Source: an uncultured Lachnospiraceae bacterium
Lineage (GTDB): Bacteria; Bacillota; Clostridia; Lachnospirales; Lachnospiraceae
NCBI GenBank assembly: GCA_947648875.1
Contig: CANSPM010000029.1
Location: 1 to 48,036 of the forward strand
Direction: 5' to 3'
Length of the DNA stretch: 48,036 nucleotides
The notes under the pieces were generated by a model. That model saw nothing but the letters and a program-made list of their open reading frames with translations. It did not search any database and had not been told where the DNA came from. Positions 22,717 through 31,704 of this stretch are shown here, one piece after another. The stretch's first letter is position 1; each line of letters opens with the position of its first letter. The translations under genes and the position numbers were made by a program.

Positions 22717-24912
22717 ATGCACACACAGATCTTACAGGAAACCCGAAAATTATTTTACAGCTTTCTGCTATCAGGATTATGCGGATTATTTGCAGCCTGT
22801 GGGAATATCCCACAGGCTGTTCCAGATTCAGAGACGGAACAGATCTATGAGTATTCTCCCCTTTTCCATACTGTTCCAGACCCGGATGAAGCCCTTCGTG
22901 AAAGCGGTATTCTGGCGGGATATGAAAACTGTCAGATTTTGGAGAGAGCACGAATTTACCGGGGAGATTGTATTTATCGCTATCTTGTGTTTACGAATGA
23001 GCATAATTCCTATTTTGAGCAATGTCTACAGGTTTATCGCGGTCAGGCCTGGGAACAGACCGTCCTTTCCGGTACGGGATGGGCGGAAGGCCGCGATGTG
23101 GCAATCGCTTCCATGGTTGGAGCCTCGGAGGAAGGAACGTTTTGGGAGATAATTGACTTTTACGCGGCGGATCTGGAACAACGCTATCTGGGGTATTTTG
23201 ACGGCAATGAGAAAAAACTTCTGATGGAGTGGCCGGAGGAAATCGAAGATGCATTTGTCTGCCAGGGGCAGGAAATAAACTTTGTAGACAACGCCAAAGG
23301 CGCTGTCTATCCTTATGACAGCGACGGACGCCTCTGCGGTCAAATAGTATTGGACGGCTTTTTGGAGGAGGGGATCGTCAACCCTGTCACAGGAGACATG
23401 ACATGGTATGGAGGAAGTCGGGCCGGGCTGCGCCTTTGGAGAAATGTCCGCAAACCCGCCTCCTATGAATTACTTACCGATGTGGCCCCTTATGAGTCTA
23501 AAGCCGCCTATGACCCGGAGGGAAATCTCTATGTCGCGGACGCGCAGGCTGTCTGGTCAATAGAAAAGCAGCCCCGGAAAATATTATCGTTTTTGGAGAC
23601 CGGATACCAATTGGAGGAATTGTACAATATGCAGATACTGGAGGATGGAAATATCCGGTGCTATGTGTCTGTGGATGGCGCCCTGCGTCTGTTGGAATTG
23701 CAAAGAAAGGCGGCAGGAGAGCCGACCGTGAAACAGGATATCCTTCTGGATGGTACTCCGGACGATATTTTCCTGGCACAGCTTGTCACCCGATTTAACC
23801 TCGAAAATCCGAATTATCGCGTTCTCTTCCTGGAACCAGAGCAATATTCCCGCGTTCCTGTAGAAATTGCCACCGGCCAGGGGCCGGATCTTTTGATCCT
23901 GTCTGCCTCCCACGCCGCAGAGTATGCGGCAAAGGGATACCTCCAAAATCTGGAGGGAATTGTGGAAGATCCTTCCCTGTTTTTGGACGCGGCTATGGCA
24001 AACGGCAGAATAGACGGCCTTACATACGGTATCCCTTATTGCTGCACATTGGATTTTCCTGTTTTTTCCGAAGAAGTAGTCGGGACACGATCCTCCTGGA
24101 CCGTGGAAGAGATGATGCAGACAATAGAAAACTCCGGCGCGGAAACTTTATTCTGGTATTTCTCAGATCCCAACGCCCTTCAGATCGTAATGTACTATGG
24201 TCTTTATGACAACGACAACCCGGCGTACATTGACTGGAAAAGAGGAGAAAGTCATCTGACGGAGGCCCCCTTCGCCCGCCTGCTGCAGTTTGCAAAAAAA
24301 TATGGCGATACCGGAGAATATGAAATGTCGGAAATTTTGTCCCTGACAGAGAGCGGCAAGATTGCGGGGGTTGCGGTCCACATGCAGAAACCGGGGGATT
24401 TGGACTACGCGGAGAATTTTTTTCCCGGCGGAGCTTCCTACGTCGGTTATCCTGCCAGTGACGGAAAAAGGGGAATATATACCATGGCGCAATGTGTCTA
24501 CGTGAATCAGGCCACAGAACAGTTGGAGGGAATCAGGGAGTTTTTCCGCTTTATGCTTTCCGAAGAGGCACAAAAGCTCTGCGTGGCAGACGGAATGTGC
24601 TACCGGCTGCCGGTCCGTCTCAGCACAATCGACGATCTGCTGAGGCAGGAGCAGTCTAAAGCGGAAGATCCAAAGGAATATGGGACCGGCCCCATCTATT
24701 GGCTGGAAGACGGACTGGATGAGAGGCAGCTGCAAATCTTTCAGGAACTGTTGGATGAGGCGAGGCCATATGATTTTTATGCAATGGAGTTGTATGACCT
24801 GATCTATGAAGAACTGACCCCTTATTTTCAAGGTGACCGTTCGCTGGAGGAAACTGTGACAATCCTGGACAGCAGGGTGCAGGTTTATCTGAACGAAAAA
24901 GGGCAAAGATAA
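22717..24912 (+). CDS. Large extracellular solute-binding lipoprotein
   Basis: 731 aa. The N-terminus carries a lipoprotein signal with the lipobox LFAAC (Cys about residue 28). Residues about 60-350 are beta-rich and possibly propeller-like (YDPEGNLYVADAQAVWSIEK). The C-terminal 380 residues follow family-1 sugar-binding proteins (LVTRFNLENPNYRV, GQGPDLLILSA, YAAKGYLQNLEGI, YGIPYCCTL). No permease or ATPase genes are beside it, so it may share a transporter elsewhere or act as a surface sensor. The start at 22717 is supported by GGAGAGG 11 nt upstream; an ATG at 22693 in the same frame overlaps the previous stop and would add 8 residues. Confidence 0.82.
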   Translation: MHTQILQETRKLFYSFLLSGLCGLFAACGNIPQAVPDSETEQIYEYSPLFHTVPDPDEALRESGILAGYENCQILERARIYRGDCIYRYLVFTNEHNSYFEQCLQVYRGQAWEQTVLSGTGWAEGRDVAIASMVGASEEGTFWEIIDFYAADLEQRYLGYFDGNEKKLLMEWPEEIEDAFVCQGQEINFVDNAKGAVYPYDSDGRLCGQIVLDGFLEEGIVNPVTGDMTWYGGSRAGLRLWRNVRKPASYELLTDVAPYESKAAYDPEGNLYVADAQAVWSIEKQPRKILSFLETGYQLEELYNMQILEDGNIRCYVSVDGALRLLELQRKAAGEPTVKQDILLDGTPDDIFLAQLVTRFNLENPNYRVLFLEPEQYSRVPVEIATGQGPDLLILSASHAAEYAAKGYLQNLEGIVEDPSLFLDAAMANGRIDGLTYGIPYCCTLDFPVFSEEVVGTRSSWTVEEMMQTIENSGAETLFWYFSDPNALQIVMYYGLYDNDNPAYIDWKRGESHLTEAPFARLLQFAKKYGDTGEYEMSEILSLTESGKIAGVAVHMQKPGDLDYAENFFPGGASYVGYPASDGKRGIYTMAQCVYVNQATEQLEGIREFFRFMLSEEAQKLCVADGMCYRLPVRLSTIDDLLRQEQSKAEDPKEYGTGPIYWLEDGLDERQLQIFQELLDEARPYDFYAMELYDLIYEELTPYFQGDRSLEETVTILDSRVQVYLNEKGQR

Positions 24913-25066
24913 TTTCCCGCTGTTCACAGTTTGTTTACAAAACCTTTAATTTTTTTTCAAATCCTACTCATGATTTGTACATTTCTATCCCATATACTAT
25001 AATCAAACAAAGGAAAAACATTGAAAGACACAGTTATCTGTTTAACAATAAAACTTTTTCATAATA

Positions 25067-25094
25067 ATGCCAAGGGAAGCAATTCCCTTGGCAT
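25067..25094. terminator. Perfect hairpin between convergent genes
   Basis: ATGCCAAGGGAA and TTCCCTTGGCAT are exact 12-bp arms around GCAA. T-rich or A-rich DNA on both sides makes it usable in both directions. Confidence 0.8.
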
Positions 25095-25117
25095 CCTCCC
25101 TTTTCAGGGGAAAATTG

Positions 25118-25336
25118 CTAATTTTCTGCTTCCATTTCTTTCAGAAACGAAAGCAGGTCACTCCAAACCGGCTCGTCGATTTCCAGTCCCGATTCATGAT
25201 CCCAGCATGTAAAATAGCGCCCGCCACAGTCCTCTCCCTTATAACATAGCCAGAAACAAAAGTAATTATCCTCTCCAAATACAAACCAATCAGGTGAAAA
25301 AGGGAGCCTCTCCGAGTTCTTTACCGCCAGCTCCAA
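25118..25336 (-). pseudogene. SUKH (SMI1/KNR4) immunity-protein C-terminal remnant
   Basis: About 70 residues match the end of SUKH-family proteins: FSPDWFVFGEDNYFCFWLCY, then YFTCWDHESGLEIDEPVW and a helix FLKEMEAE. The frame has only a TTG at 25336 and no ribosome site, and the N-terminal half of the domain is missing, so this is a fragment. SUKH proteins are immunity proteins of contact-dependent toxins. It sits at the edge of the AT-rich defence-like island. Confidence 0.65.
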
Positions 25337-25408
25337 ATTATATTAACTTACCTTTGTGCAAAATATGTTGTCACTATAATAGCAACCCTTCTAATGAATT
25401 ACTGCAAC

Positions 25409-26094
25409 TTAAAAATACTTTTTGCTTTTAGCTGTAAAAATAACAGGTTCATATTCAGGCTTATGAACAATTACTTTCTCTTCTGTCAAAACCTGTAATC
25501 CCTTATCTATGTCTTCATTGTACATCTTACATGACTTTATATACAAATCATTAAAGCCATACGCCCTCAACAAGAGTAGACCAAATTGTTTTTTTGTTGT
25601 TCCGACACCTCCCCATTATATGGAGTTTCCTTAATTGCTTTAGGTAGGCTTAAAAGAATTTTTGATTTGAGCTCATAAGGTTCATCCCAATAACTAAGTA
25701 ATCTGTTTTCAGCTACACGCTTTCTAAAAATCACTAATTTTTCTTTACTCTTAATATCCATCTCTTTTTTGTCTGGAGGAATCGATTCAATATCCCTTTT
25801 GATAAATACTAAAGTAGGAATCCCTTTTTCTACGGCATAATTATATTCCTTTTCGGTATAACTGATTCCGTCCTTAGCCAGACTGCCATATCGTCCTGCA
25901 ATAATGAGAATATAAAAATCACTTTTGTCAATTACAGATTTAATATATGTAAATTGCTCCATATCCAATGCCGGAAACATTTCCATACCAGCGGGATAAC
26001 AACCGCATTCCAAAACCGCGTCCATTACCTTTCTACGTTCATCTTCCAGATCAGCAAACGTAGAACTTATAAAAACCTGATATCTCTTTTCCAT
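25409..26094 (-). pseudogene. DUF4062 protein gene with a frameshift in an A7 run
   Basis: ATG at 26094 with GGAGG 8 nt upstream opens a DUF4062 domain: YQVFISSTFADLEDERRKVM, then GMEMFPALDMEQF, IDKSDFYILIIAGRYGS and SYTEKEYNYAV. This domain is TIR-like in sequence logic and is found in many signalling and defence proteins. The frame stops at 25567 (EQQKNNLVYSC). A different frame continues with good coding sequence to a TAA at 25409 (LLRAYGFNDLYIKSCKMYNE, EPVIFTAKSKKYF). One extra A in the A7 run at about 25588-25594 would restore one frame of about 228 codons. It may be a mutation, a phase switch or programmed slippage. Confidence 0.7.
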
Positions 26095-26624
26095 AATATA
26101 TGCCTCCATACCTTAATAAGCACATAACCAGCCGGAAAGGGGTAGACTTATTCTTTTTTGACATAAATGCAGGAACGTTACTGAATCTGTTCATCGCGCA
26201 TTGGGAACTATTTTCGATAGTATTTTTGAAATTCCTCGTATTTGCATTTGTCCAATATATATTATCATGTAATAGATATTATTTCAATATAATTATTGGC
26301 GAAATGTTCCTGTTTTTTTACTTTTTCTATAATTTGTATCCAAGATGCGTTATATTTGTATTTCTCCAGGCATACTAAGTGTCCTCTGATAAAGTCCAGA
26401 TGCACTGCACAAAAACAAAGCTGAATTACTAAGGGATTCAGCACGATTCGATGCAAAGCCATTGTGGCCAACCGGGTCTCTTCTGGTTTGGTCGCGATAC
26501 CCCCCCATGCCAAAGCACCTTACAGCGCCTGCTGTTATCGCACGTTCCGCATAACCGGGATGCAGTAAGCCATCTTCCCTCATCCGTTATGCAGGTTCAC
26601 AGTAACCCTATGAGCTGGTTAGAA
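26095..26624. other. Non-coding, hairpin-rich stretch downstream of the HNH gene
   Basis: No ORF here is convincing. On the minus strand, right after the HNH stop, GCATAACGGATG and CATCCCGGTTATGC pair (bulged stem, about 26540-26600). Further on are CAGC-AGGC-GCTG, an imperfect CCAAACC/GGTTGG, and a perfect GCTGAAT/ATTCAGC hairpin near 26415-26440. The left part (26110-26370) is AT-rich and featureless. Could be a structured RNA, the remains of a mobile element, or a terminator cluster. Confidence 0.35.
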
Positions 26625-27650
26625 TCAGCAATACGCTTTCCTCAATATGTCATCCAGAATATCATGCCTTAATTCGCCAAGAGGAGTTCCAAAGCATTCC
26701 TCTCTTGGAACATAGTCATATATATTTCTGATAATTTCATCCTTGCTCAACTTTTCGCCATCCAGACGGTGTTTGTTCATTATCTCCATTACATCCTCAA
26801 TATATTGTTTGTTGTAGCTTTGCGCCTTTTCTACTATTTTTTCTGCTATGCCTTCGTACATATTGTAAATATCTTCTGTATGGAATAATTCAGCTGTACA
26901 TCGTGCTACTACTTTATTATATCTGATTTGAAGTTTTCTGCTATTCCACACAAAGCGCAGCTCTGATTGTCTGTCATCGTAGGGGTGATAAATCTTACTT
27001 AAATCACAATACTTATTGCCTTTAATATAATTACAATTTTGGCATGCTGGAACTATATTATAAAAGGCCAATGCAAACATGGGGAATCTGGACTGGGGGA
27101 AAAAGTGATCGATCTGTGGGCGGATTTTTTTTTGCTTTCCCCTGATTACTGTATGCGTCAATTGCGCGTTGCAATAGACGCATACAGTAATATCCATTTG
27201 TTTACAGTATTCGTACGCATCATATTCCTCTTCTTTTGATACGAATCTATTATACGGAAAACATTTCTCCAGGAATTTTTTTGCCGTTGCCAGCTCTTCT
27301 ACTCTCCTGGCCCGATTCCATCCATCGTCTTTAAATACATTTTCCCGCTTTCCCCGTATATTAACAGCAAAGTTATAATTACGTTTTAATTTATCATAAA
27401 TTTCCATAAGCTGACATGGCGAAGCCTCTGTTATCTTCTCATAATATATATCTGATTCGGAGTCCAAAAAGCTACTGCCAATTTGCCTACACCAATTTTG
27501 AAGTTCATCATTATTAATCTGAACTGTTATTCCAATTTCTCCTAAAGCAGATTCAATCCCCTGCTTTACCAGTTTATTTATTGCAATTAAATAATCCGGT
27601 TTTACCTCTAATTCTATTCTGTTTATTTCTTCTCTTGGAATTATATACAC
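26625..27650 (-). CDS. HNH nuclease of an ATPase-nuclease pair (PtuB-like)
   Basis: 341 aa. Residues 1-150 are helical and unassigned. The nuclease has CVYC at 157-160, the HNH core RPQIDHFFPQ with Asp181-His182, FYNIVPACQNCN with Asn198 and the second CxxC at 203-206, and a further His in IYHPYDD near 222: a zinc-ribbon HNH fold. The C-terminal helical part may contact the partner. Start is GTG directly after the ATPase stop (TAAGTG), with AGGAGA 6-7 nt upstream inside the ATPase gene, so the two are translated in tight ratio. In Septu systems an HNH protein with an ABC-type ATPase cleaves nucleic acid during phage infection; the same job is inferred here. Confidence 0.8.
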   Translation of the reverse strand: MYIIPREEINRIELEVKPDYLIAINKLVKQGIESALGEIGITVQINNDELQNWCRQIGSSFLDSESDIYYEKITEASPCQLMEIYDKLKRNYNFAVNIRGKRENVFKDDGWNRARRVEELATAKKFLEKCFPYNRFVSKEEEYDAYEYCKQMDITVCVYCNAQLTHTVIRGKQKKIRPQIDHFFPQSRFPMFALAFYNIVPACQNCNYIKGNKYCDLSKIYHPYDDRQSELRFVWNSRKLQIRYNKVVARCTAELFHTEDIYNMYEGIAEKIVEKAQSYNKQYIEDVMEIMNKHRLDGEKLSKDEIIRNIYDYVPREECFGTPLGELRHDILDDILRKAYC

Positions 27651-30311
27651 TTATTTTCTCCTACGGGCCAATTCTTCCTGAGCCGCTTTAATTTGCCGCT
27701 CCAGTTCCTCAACCGGAATATTTTTAAGCTGTTGGTCGGATTCCGCTGTCTCCTTATGAAAAATCTCTTTATACATCTCCCATAAATCTTTATAAATCAG
27801 CGGCTCTCCAATCCTCTCAATAATCTTGCTGCATTCCCTGGCTGCTTTCTCCTCTTTTTCGGGGATCGGAATGTATTTACTCCTCTTTTTCAGGCAATCT
27901 GACAAAATATGATAAACATAATCCACCTTCTGCCCCGCATATTCTCCCATATATCCACCTTTTTTGAAAAAAGAGTCTTTCAGGATTACATGAATATTCT
28001 GCGCAAATGTTTTCTCATCCAAATTAATATTTTTATCCATCAATGTGATTTCATCCTTATCCACGTCTGAAATCAAAAAAGGTGAATTAGAGGAGATAAA
28101 CAGCTGCACTTTTATGGGTTTTCCTTTCCTATGCTCCCATTCGAAAAAGCAAATCAAATCATATATCATACGTCTCTGCCACTCCGGATGCATATATGCC
28201 TCTAATTCATCAAGCAGCAGTATATTGTTCTGTCTGAAATCCATAGGAGTCATTCGCCTGATCCAGTCGTGAAGCCGACTGAACAGAGTAAGGCGCGCTT
28301 TTTCTCCCGAAGACATTTGCGGAAGGCGTATCTCAAAATACAATACGTCCTCATTTTCTATTATGGTATTACATACGCTAATTATCTTTTGCAACTCACC
28401 TCCATCTCGATAGTAAACTTTCCATTCCCGATATTCCCAAAATCCTGTAAGTTCATTTTCTAATCCTGCTTTGGACAAATGATTTTGTATTATTGCATCT
28501 GAACTTTTTAAATCACATCGCAAAAAAACGAACTGCTTCACATATTTGGGCATCCAGCTTTCTTTTTCATAAATTTTATAACTTATATCATACAAAAATT
28601 GGAGGTGTCTGATACTATCCCGATTATAATCCCGCTTGCGCTGTGCCAAAGCTTTTTGTTTCACACCATACATGCCTTCCGCGCGTATCATTTCTACCAT
28701 CGATATGCCACCGATTTCCATATCACGGATATATTGGTTGGATAGATCAATTGTATTTGATGCCATTAATTCTGTCTTTTCTTCATAGGGCTGTAAGATA
28801 TATGAATAATATATAATCCTGTTTTTCTGTCCTCTGTACTCACTGATATTTCCCTTTCCCTTTTTCAGCAGGTTTCCTCTTATCTCATAATCTGCTTCTT
28901 TGAGATTAGTAGAATAAAAGCAGTTCTCCCCTCTTTTGTAGACAATAAAGAATTTTGTCACCCCTTCCTTTTCGTTTGCCTCCAATCCATCATATCGCAG
29001 CATCAACATTGTTGAAGTCTTTCCTGAACCATTTTTACCGAGAAGAATATTTATGCTCTTTACCGCCTCCGCCTCTTCATCCTTAACCCAATAATGGCTC
29101 TGTTCTTCCATTTCTTGCTGGAAAGTAACATGAAAAATATGCTTATTATCTTCTCTTTCATGTGCCAGATCAAAACATCTTTTTACTTTTACAGTATTCT
29201 CTCCCATGTTTCTTTCTTGAATTTCACCATGCCAAAAACATATGACTTCCAGTCCCTTTTCCTGTACGGATACAGGATCGCTGATATATCGTTCAGCCCA
29301 TCCCGCAAGGTAATTTGTTACATCATCTACTGTCTTTCCGGTGTACACCCCCTCATCACTCGCGTTACGGATATCCCGCCAGGTTCCCATTTCCGTATCC
29401 CAATCAATGCCAAATACAATGTTCAGGACTTTTTCCTTTTTTGTGTAATAAGTATATTTCTCATATTCAACTCTGTAGTAAATAGAACCGTTCCACGCAT
29501 CCAGCTTTGCCCAAACCCTGACTCTGTTCTCCGAAGATTTCTCCTGTAGTTCCATAATTTGCTGCCATTCTGTCACATTCTTGCCTGAAAAATTCGTCAA
29601 TATATACCCTTCAAATACTTTTTCCAGGGAATTGGCCAGCATTCCCATGCTTAAATAGCATTTCTTTACCAACAATCTGTCAATTTTTTCATATCTTTTC
29701 TTTTCCGCTTTGTCCATGCAACTGTTTTGCACAAAATAAACCATATTACTATTCGGAACCTTTTTTACAATGGAGTCCGCATCTAATATAAAGTTTCTAA
29801 CGGCTATTTCCCTGACCAAATTTCCTGTAAGCAAAGAGGCATATTTTCTGATCTCCTCTCTCCCATTATATGCATGTCCTCTTTGCCCTTTTTCTCCGGC
29901 ATAATAAATTCCGATCCATAGATTCTCGAAAAAATTTTCCCTCTCTGGCTTTTCCAACTGCACTAAATCATTCAGGCCCGCTGCCGCAATACAACTATAA
30001 CGTATAGCACGCTCATAATCAGAAAAGGATGATTCCTTGTTCATCTGGTCCCCGATGTACAATATTACAGCCCGCAAAAACGGTATCTGGAGTTCTGCAT
30101 TGCTCAATTTTTGTATAAATTCTCGCAAATATTTTTTATGTTCTGTTTCCTGCGCTCTATCGTCTTTTTCTCCTGCGGGAAAGGACGATACATATTCCAT
30201 TATATTTTCAACATTGTCTCTATCGGAAAACAGCATCAAGTATTCTTTATTATTCAAAAAATATTGTTTGTCTATAAGTCGCTTTAATAATTCCATATCC
30301 TTTTGCCTCAT
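27651..30311 (-). CDS. Large ABC/OLD-type ATPase of an ATPase-nuclease pair (PtuA-like)
   Basis: 886 aa. Walker A LLGKNGSGKTS is at about 422-432, the ABC signature is MSSGEKARL at about 664-672, Walker B ILLLDELEAYMHPEW is at about 692-706, and a switch-like LFISSNSPFLISD follows, so this is an SMC/ABC-class ATPase of the kind used in defence. The roughly 420 residues before Walker A have no motif I recognise and are absent from typical PtuA; they might form a sensor or an assembly domain. The C-terminal 90 residues end in a basic helix (EELERQIKAAQEELARRRK). Start is set by GGAGGAG 6 nt before the ATG at 30311. AT-rich and probably acquired. Confidence 0.82.
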   Translation of the reverse strand: MRQKDMELLKRLIDKQYFLNNKEYLMLFSDRDNVENIMEYVSSFPAGEKDDRAQETEHKKYLREFIQKLSNAELQIPFLRAVILYIGDQMNKESSFSDYERAIRYSCIAAAGLNDLVQLEKPERENFFENLWIGIYYAGEKGQRGHAYNGREEIRKYASLLTGNLVREIAVRNFILDADSIVKKVPNSNMVYFVQNSCMDKAEKKRYEKIDRLLVKKCYLSMGMLANSLEKVFEGYILTNFSGKNVTEWQQIMELQEKSSENRVRVWAKLDAWNGSIYYRVEYEKYTYYTKKEKVLNIVFGIDWDTEMGTWRDIRNASDEGVYTGKTVDDVTNYLAGWAERYISDPVSVQEKGLEVICFWHGEIQERNMGENTVKVKRCFDLAHEREDNKHIFHVTFQQEMEEQSHYWVKDEEAEAVKSINILLGKNGSGKTSTMLMLRYDGLEANEKEGVTKFFIVYKRGENCFYSTNLKEADYEIRGNLLKKGKGNISEYRGQKNRIIYYSYILQPYEEKTELMASNTIDLSNQYIRDMEIGGISMVEMIRAEGMYGVKQKALAQRKRDYNRDSIRHLQFLYDISYKIYEKESWMPKYVKQFVFLRCDLKSSDAIIQNHLSKAGLENELTGFWEYREWKVYYRDGGELQKIISVCNTIIENEDVLYFEIRLPQMSSGEKARLTLFSRLHDWIRRMTPMDFRQNNILLLDELEAYMHPEWQRRMIYDLICFFEWEHRKGKPIKVQLFISSNSPFLISDVDKDEITLMDKNINLDEKTFAQNIHVILKDSFFKKGGYMGEYAGQKVDYVYHILSDCLKKRSKYIPIPEKEEKAARECSKIIERIGEPLIYKDLWEMYKEIFHKETAESDQQLKNIPVEELERQIKAAQEELARRRK

Positions 30312-30648
30312 ATGTGTCTCCTCCATACATGTTTCTGACTTGTGCCTCATAGCCCATCCAAAACTGTCTCTTTAAATCGGCGCCTATACTTCTGCAAATA
30401 ATATAGCCTCTTATGAAAATCCGCGAAAAAGTCTATATCCTTAGCTGCCGCTGATATACGGATTCCTTTTTCGGCTGCTTATCCTAAAATAATGGCAAGA
30501 TACCGGAAGGACAATCCGTACAGTATATATTAAAAAATATGAATATTCAATATCCATAATAATTATTTTGAATATAGTTTTTATAATTTATATAATATTT
30601 GATGTTTTCCGGTATGTCAATATCCCTATAAAAAAGGCCCTATAAAGC
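30312..30648 (-). promoter_or_regulatory. Upstream region and structured leader of the ATPase-HNH operon
   Basis: No gene. On the minus strand the promoter (30522-30550) is followed by a leader of about 200 nt. TACGGATT (30520-30513) can pair exactly with AATCCGTA (30464-30457), enclosing a further near-match, GCAGCCG/CGGCAGC. The leader is long for such an operon, so RNA-based control or an embedded small RNA is possible. Confidence 0.4.
30522..30550 (-). promoter_or_regulatory. Promoter of the ATPase-HNH operon
   Basis: Minus strand TTGAAT (30550-30545) and TATACT (30527-30522) with 17-nt spacing in very AT-rich DNA. Confidence 0.6.
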
Positions 30649-30680
30649 AAAAAAGGCCCTGGCGCCTCAGCGCCAGGACC
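30649..30680 (-). terminator. Rho-independent terminator of the aldolase gene
   Basis: CCTGGCGC and GCGCCAGG are perfect arms, extended by GGTCC/GGGCC, and followed on the minus strand by six T. It lies 18 nt after the fba stop. Confidence 0.9.
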
Positions 30681-30697
30681 TACGCCCTGTCCTTGCT

Positions 30698-31561
30698 CTA
30701 TGCCTGTCCCACAGAACCGAACAATTCCATCTTATCCTTTACAGTAGCCTTGATTGCTTCCGCGCCGGGAGCCAGGAGTTTGCGGGGATCAAAGCCCTTG
30801 CCCTGCAGATCCTTGCCTTCCTCCACGTATTTTCTGGTGGCTGCGGCAAACGCCAGCTGGCACTCGGTGTTTACATTGATCTTAGCCACACCCAGAGAGA
30901 TGGCTTTTTTGATCATATCGGCGGGAATGCCTGTGCCCCCATGAAGCACCAGAGGCATATCACCGGTCTTCTGCTGAACGGCATCCAACGTTTCGAAGCT
31001 GAGTCCCTTCCAGTTCTCAGGGTACTTGCCATGGATATTGCCGATACCGGCCGCCAGAAAATCAATGCCCAGATCCGCAATCGCCTTGCACTCATTGGGA
31101 TCAGCGCACTCGCCCATGCCAACCACGCCGTCTTCCTCACCGCCGATGGAGCCAACCTCCGCCTCGATAGACAGACCCTTGTCGTGAGCAGCTTTAACCA
31201 GTTCCGTGGTCTTGGCCACGTTCTCGTCAATCGCATAATGAGAGCCGTCAAACATAATGGAAGAGAAGCCTGCCTCAATACACTTATAGCAACCCTCAAA
31301 GGAACCGTGATCCAGATGCAGCGCCACGGGAACCGTTATATTCAGATCCTGCAAAAGGCCGTTCACCATGCCCACCACTGCGTGATAGCCGCCCATATAC
31401 TTGCCTGCTCCCTCAGATACGCCCAGAATCACAGGACTGTTCAACTCCTGCGCAGTGAGCAGAATGGACTTGGTCCACTCCAGGTTATTGATGTTAAACT
31501 GGCCTACTGCGTAATGGCCTGCCTTTGCCTTTTTCAGCATCTCAGTTGCGGATACTAACAT
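30698..31561 (-). CDS. fba: Class II fructose-1,6-bisphosphate aldolase
   Basis: 287 aa zinc-dependent aldolase splitting fructose bisphosphate into DHAP and glyceraldehyde-3-phosphate. The zinc and substrate sites are visible: VALHLDHGS, SIMFDGSH, EAEVGSIGGEEDG, GIGNIHGKY, LVLHGGTG and KINVNTE. The ATG at 31561 is chosen because GGAGGT lies 7 nt before it; an earlier in-frame ATG at 31594 has no site. It has its own promoter with a hairpin-containing leader, and a strong terminator, so it is a single-gene unit. High expression is expected. A tagatose-bisphosphate or similar substrate cannot be excluded. Confidence 0.95.
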   Translation of the reverse strand: MLVSATEMLKKAKAGHYAVGQFNINNLEWTKSILLTAQELNSPVILGVSEGAGKYMGGYHAVVGMVNGLLQDLNITVPVALHLDHGSFEGCYKCIEAGFSSIMFDGSHYAIDENVAKTTELVKAAHDKGLSIEAEVGSIGGEEDGVVGMGECADPNECKAIADLGIDFLAAGIGNIHGKYPENWKGLSFETLDAVQQKTGDMPLVLHGGTGIPADMIKKAISLGVAKINVNTECQLAFAAATRKYVEEGKDLQGKGFDPRKLLAPGAEAIKATVKDKMELFGSVGQA

Positions 31562-31640
31562 AATATCTACCTCCATATATAGTTTTTTGCGCAAGGCGAC
31601 TGACCCGCAAAGCGGGGGCCGCCAACGTCTTCTTAAAGGA

Positions 31641-31669
31641 AGTATAACCTATTTTTTCCTAAATTGGAA
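31641..31669 (-). promoter_or_regulatory. Promoter of fba
   Basis: Minus strand TTCCAA (31669-31664) and TATACT (31646-31641) with 17-nt spacing. The 5' leader carries the hairpin CCCGC-TTT-GCGGG flanked by GGCG/CGCC around 31595-31623. Confidence 0.65.
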
Positions 31670-31704
31670 TAACTTTGTGAAAGATTCAGAGAAATATTTT
31701 GTGC

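Noticed and set aside
26265..26583. Two overlapping minus-strand ORFs of 77 and 82 codons after the HNH gene
   Set aside because: No ribosome site, atypical composition, and both overlap several inverted repeats; more likely non-coding.
26625..30311. Retron or IscB/HEARO-type system
   Set aside because: No reverse transcriptase is present, and the HNH protein lacks the RuvC parts of IscB; only the ATPase-HNH pair remains.
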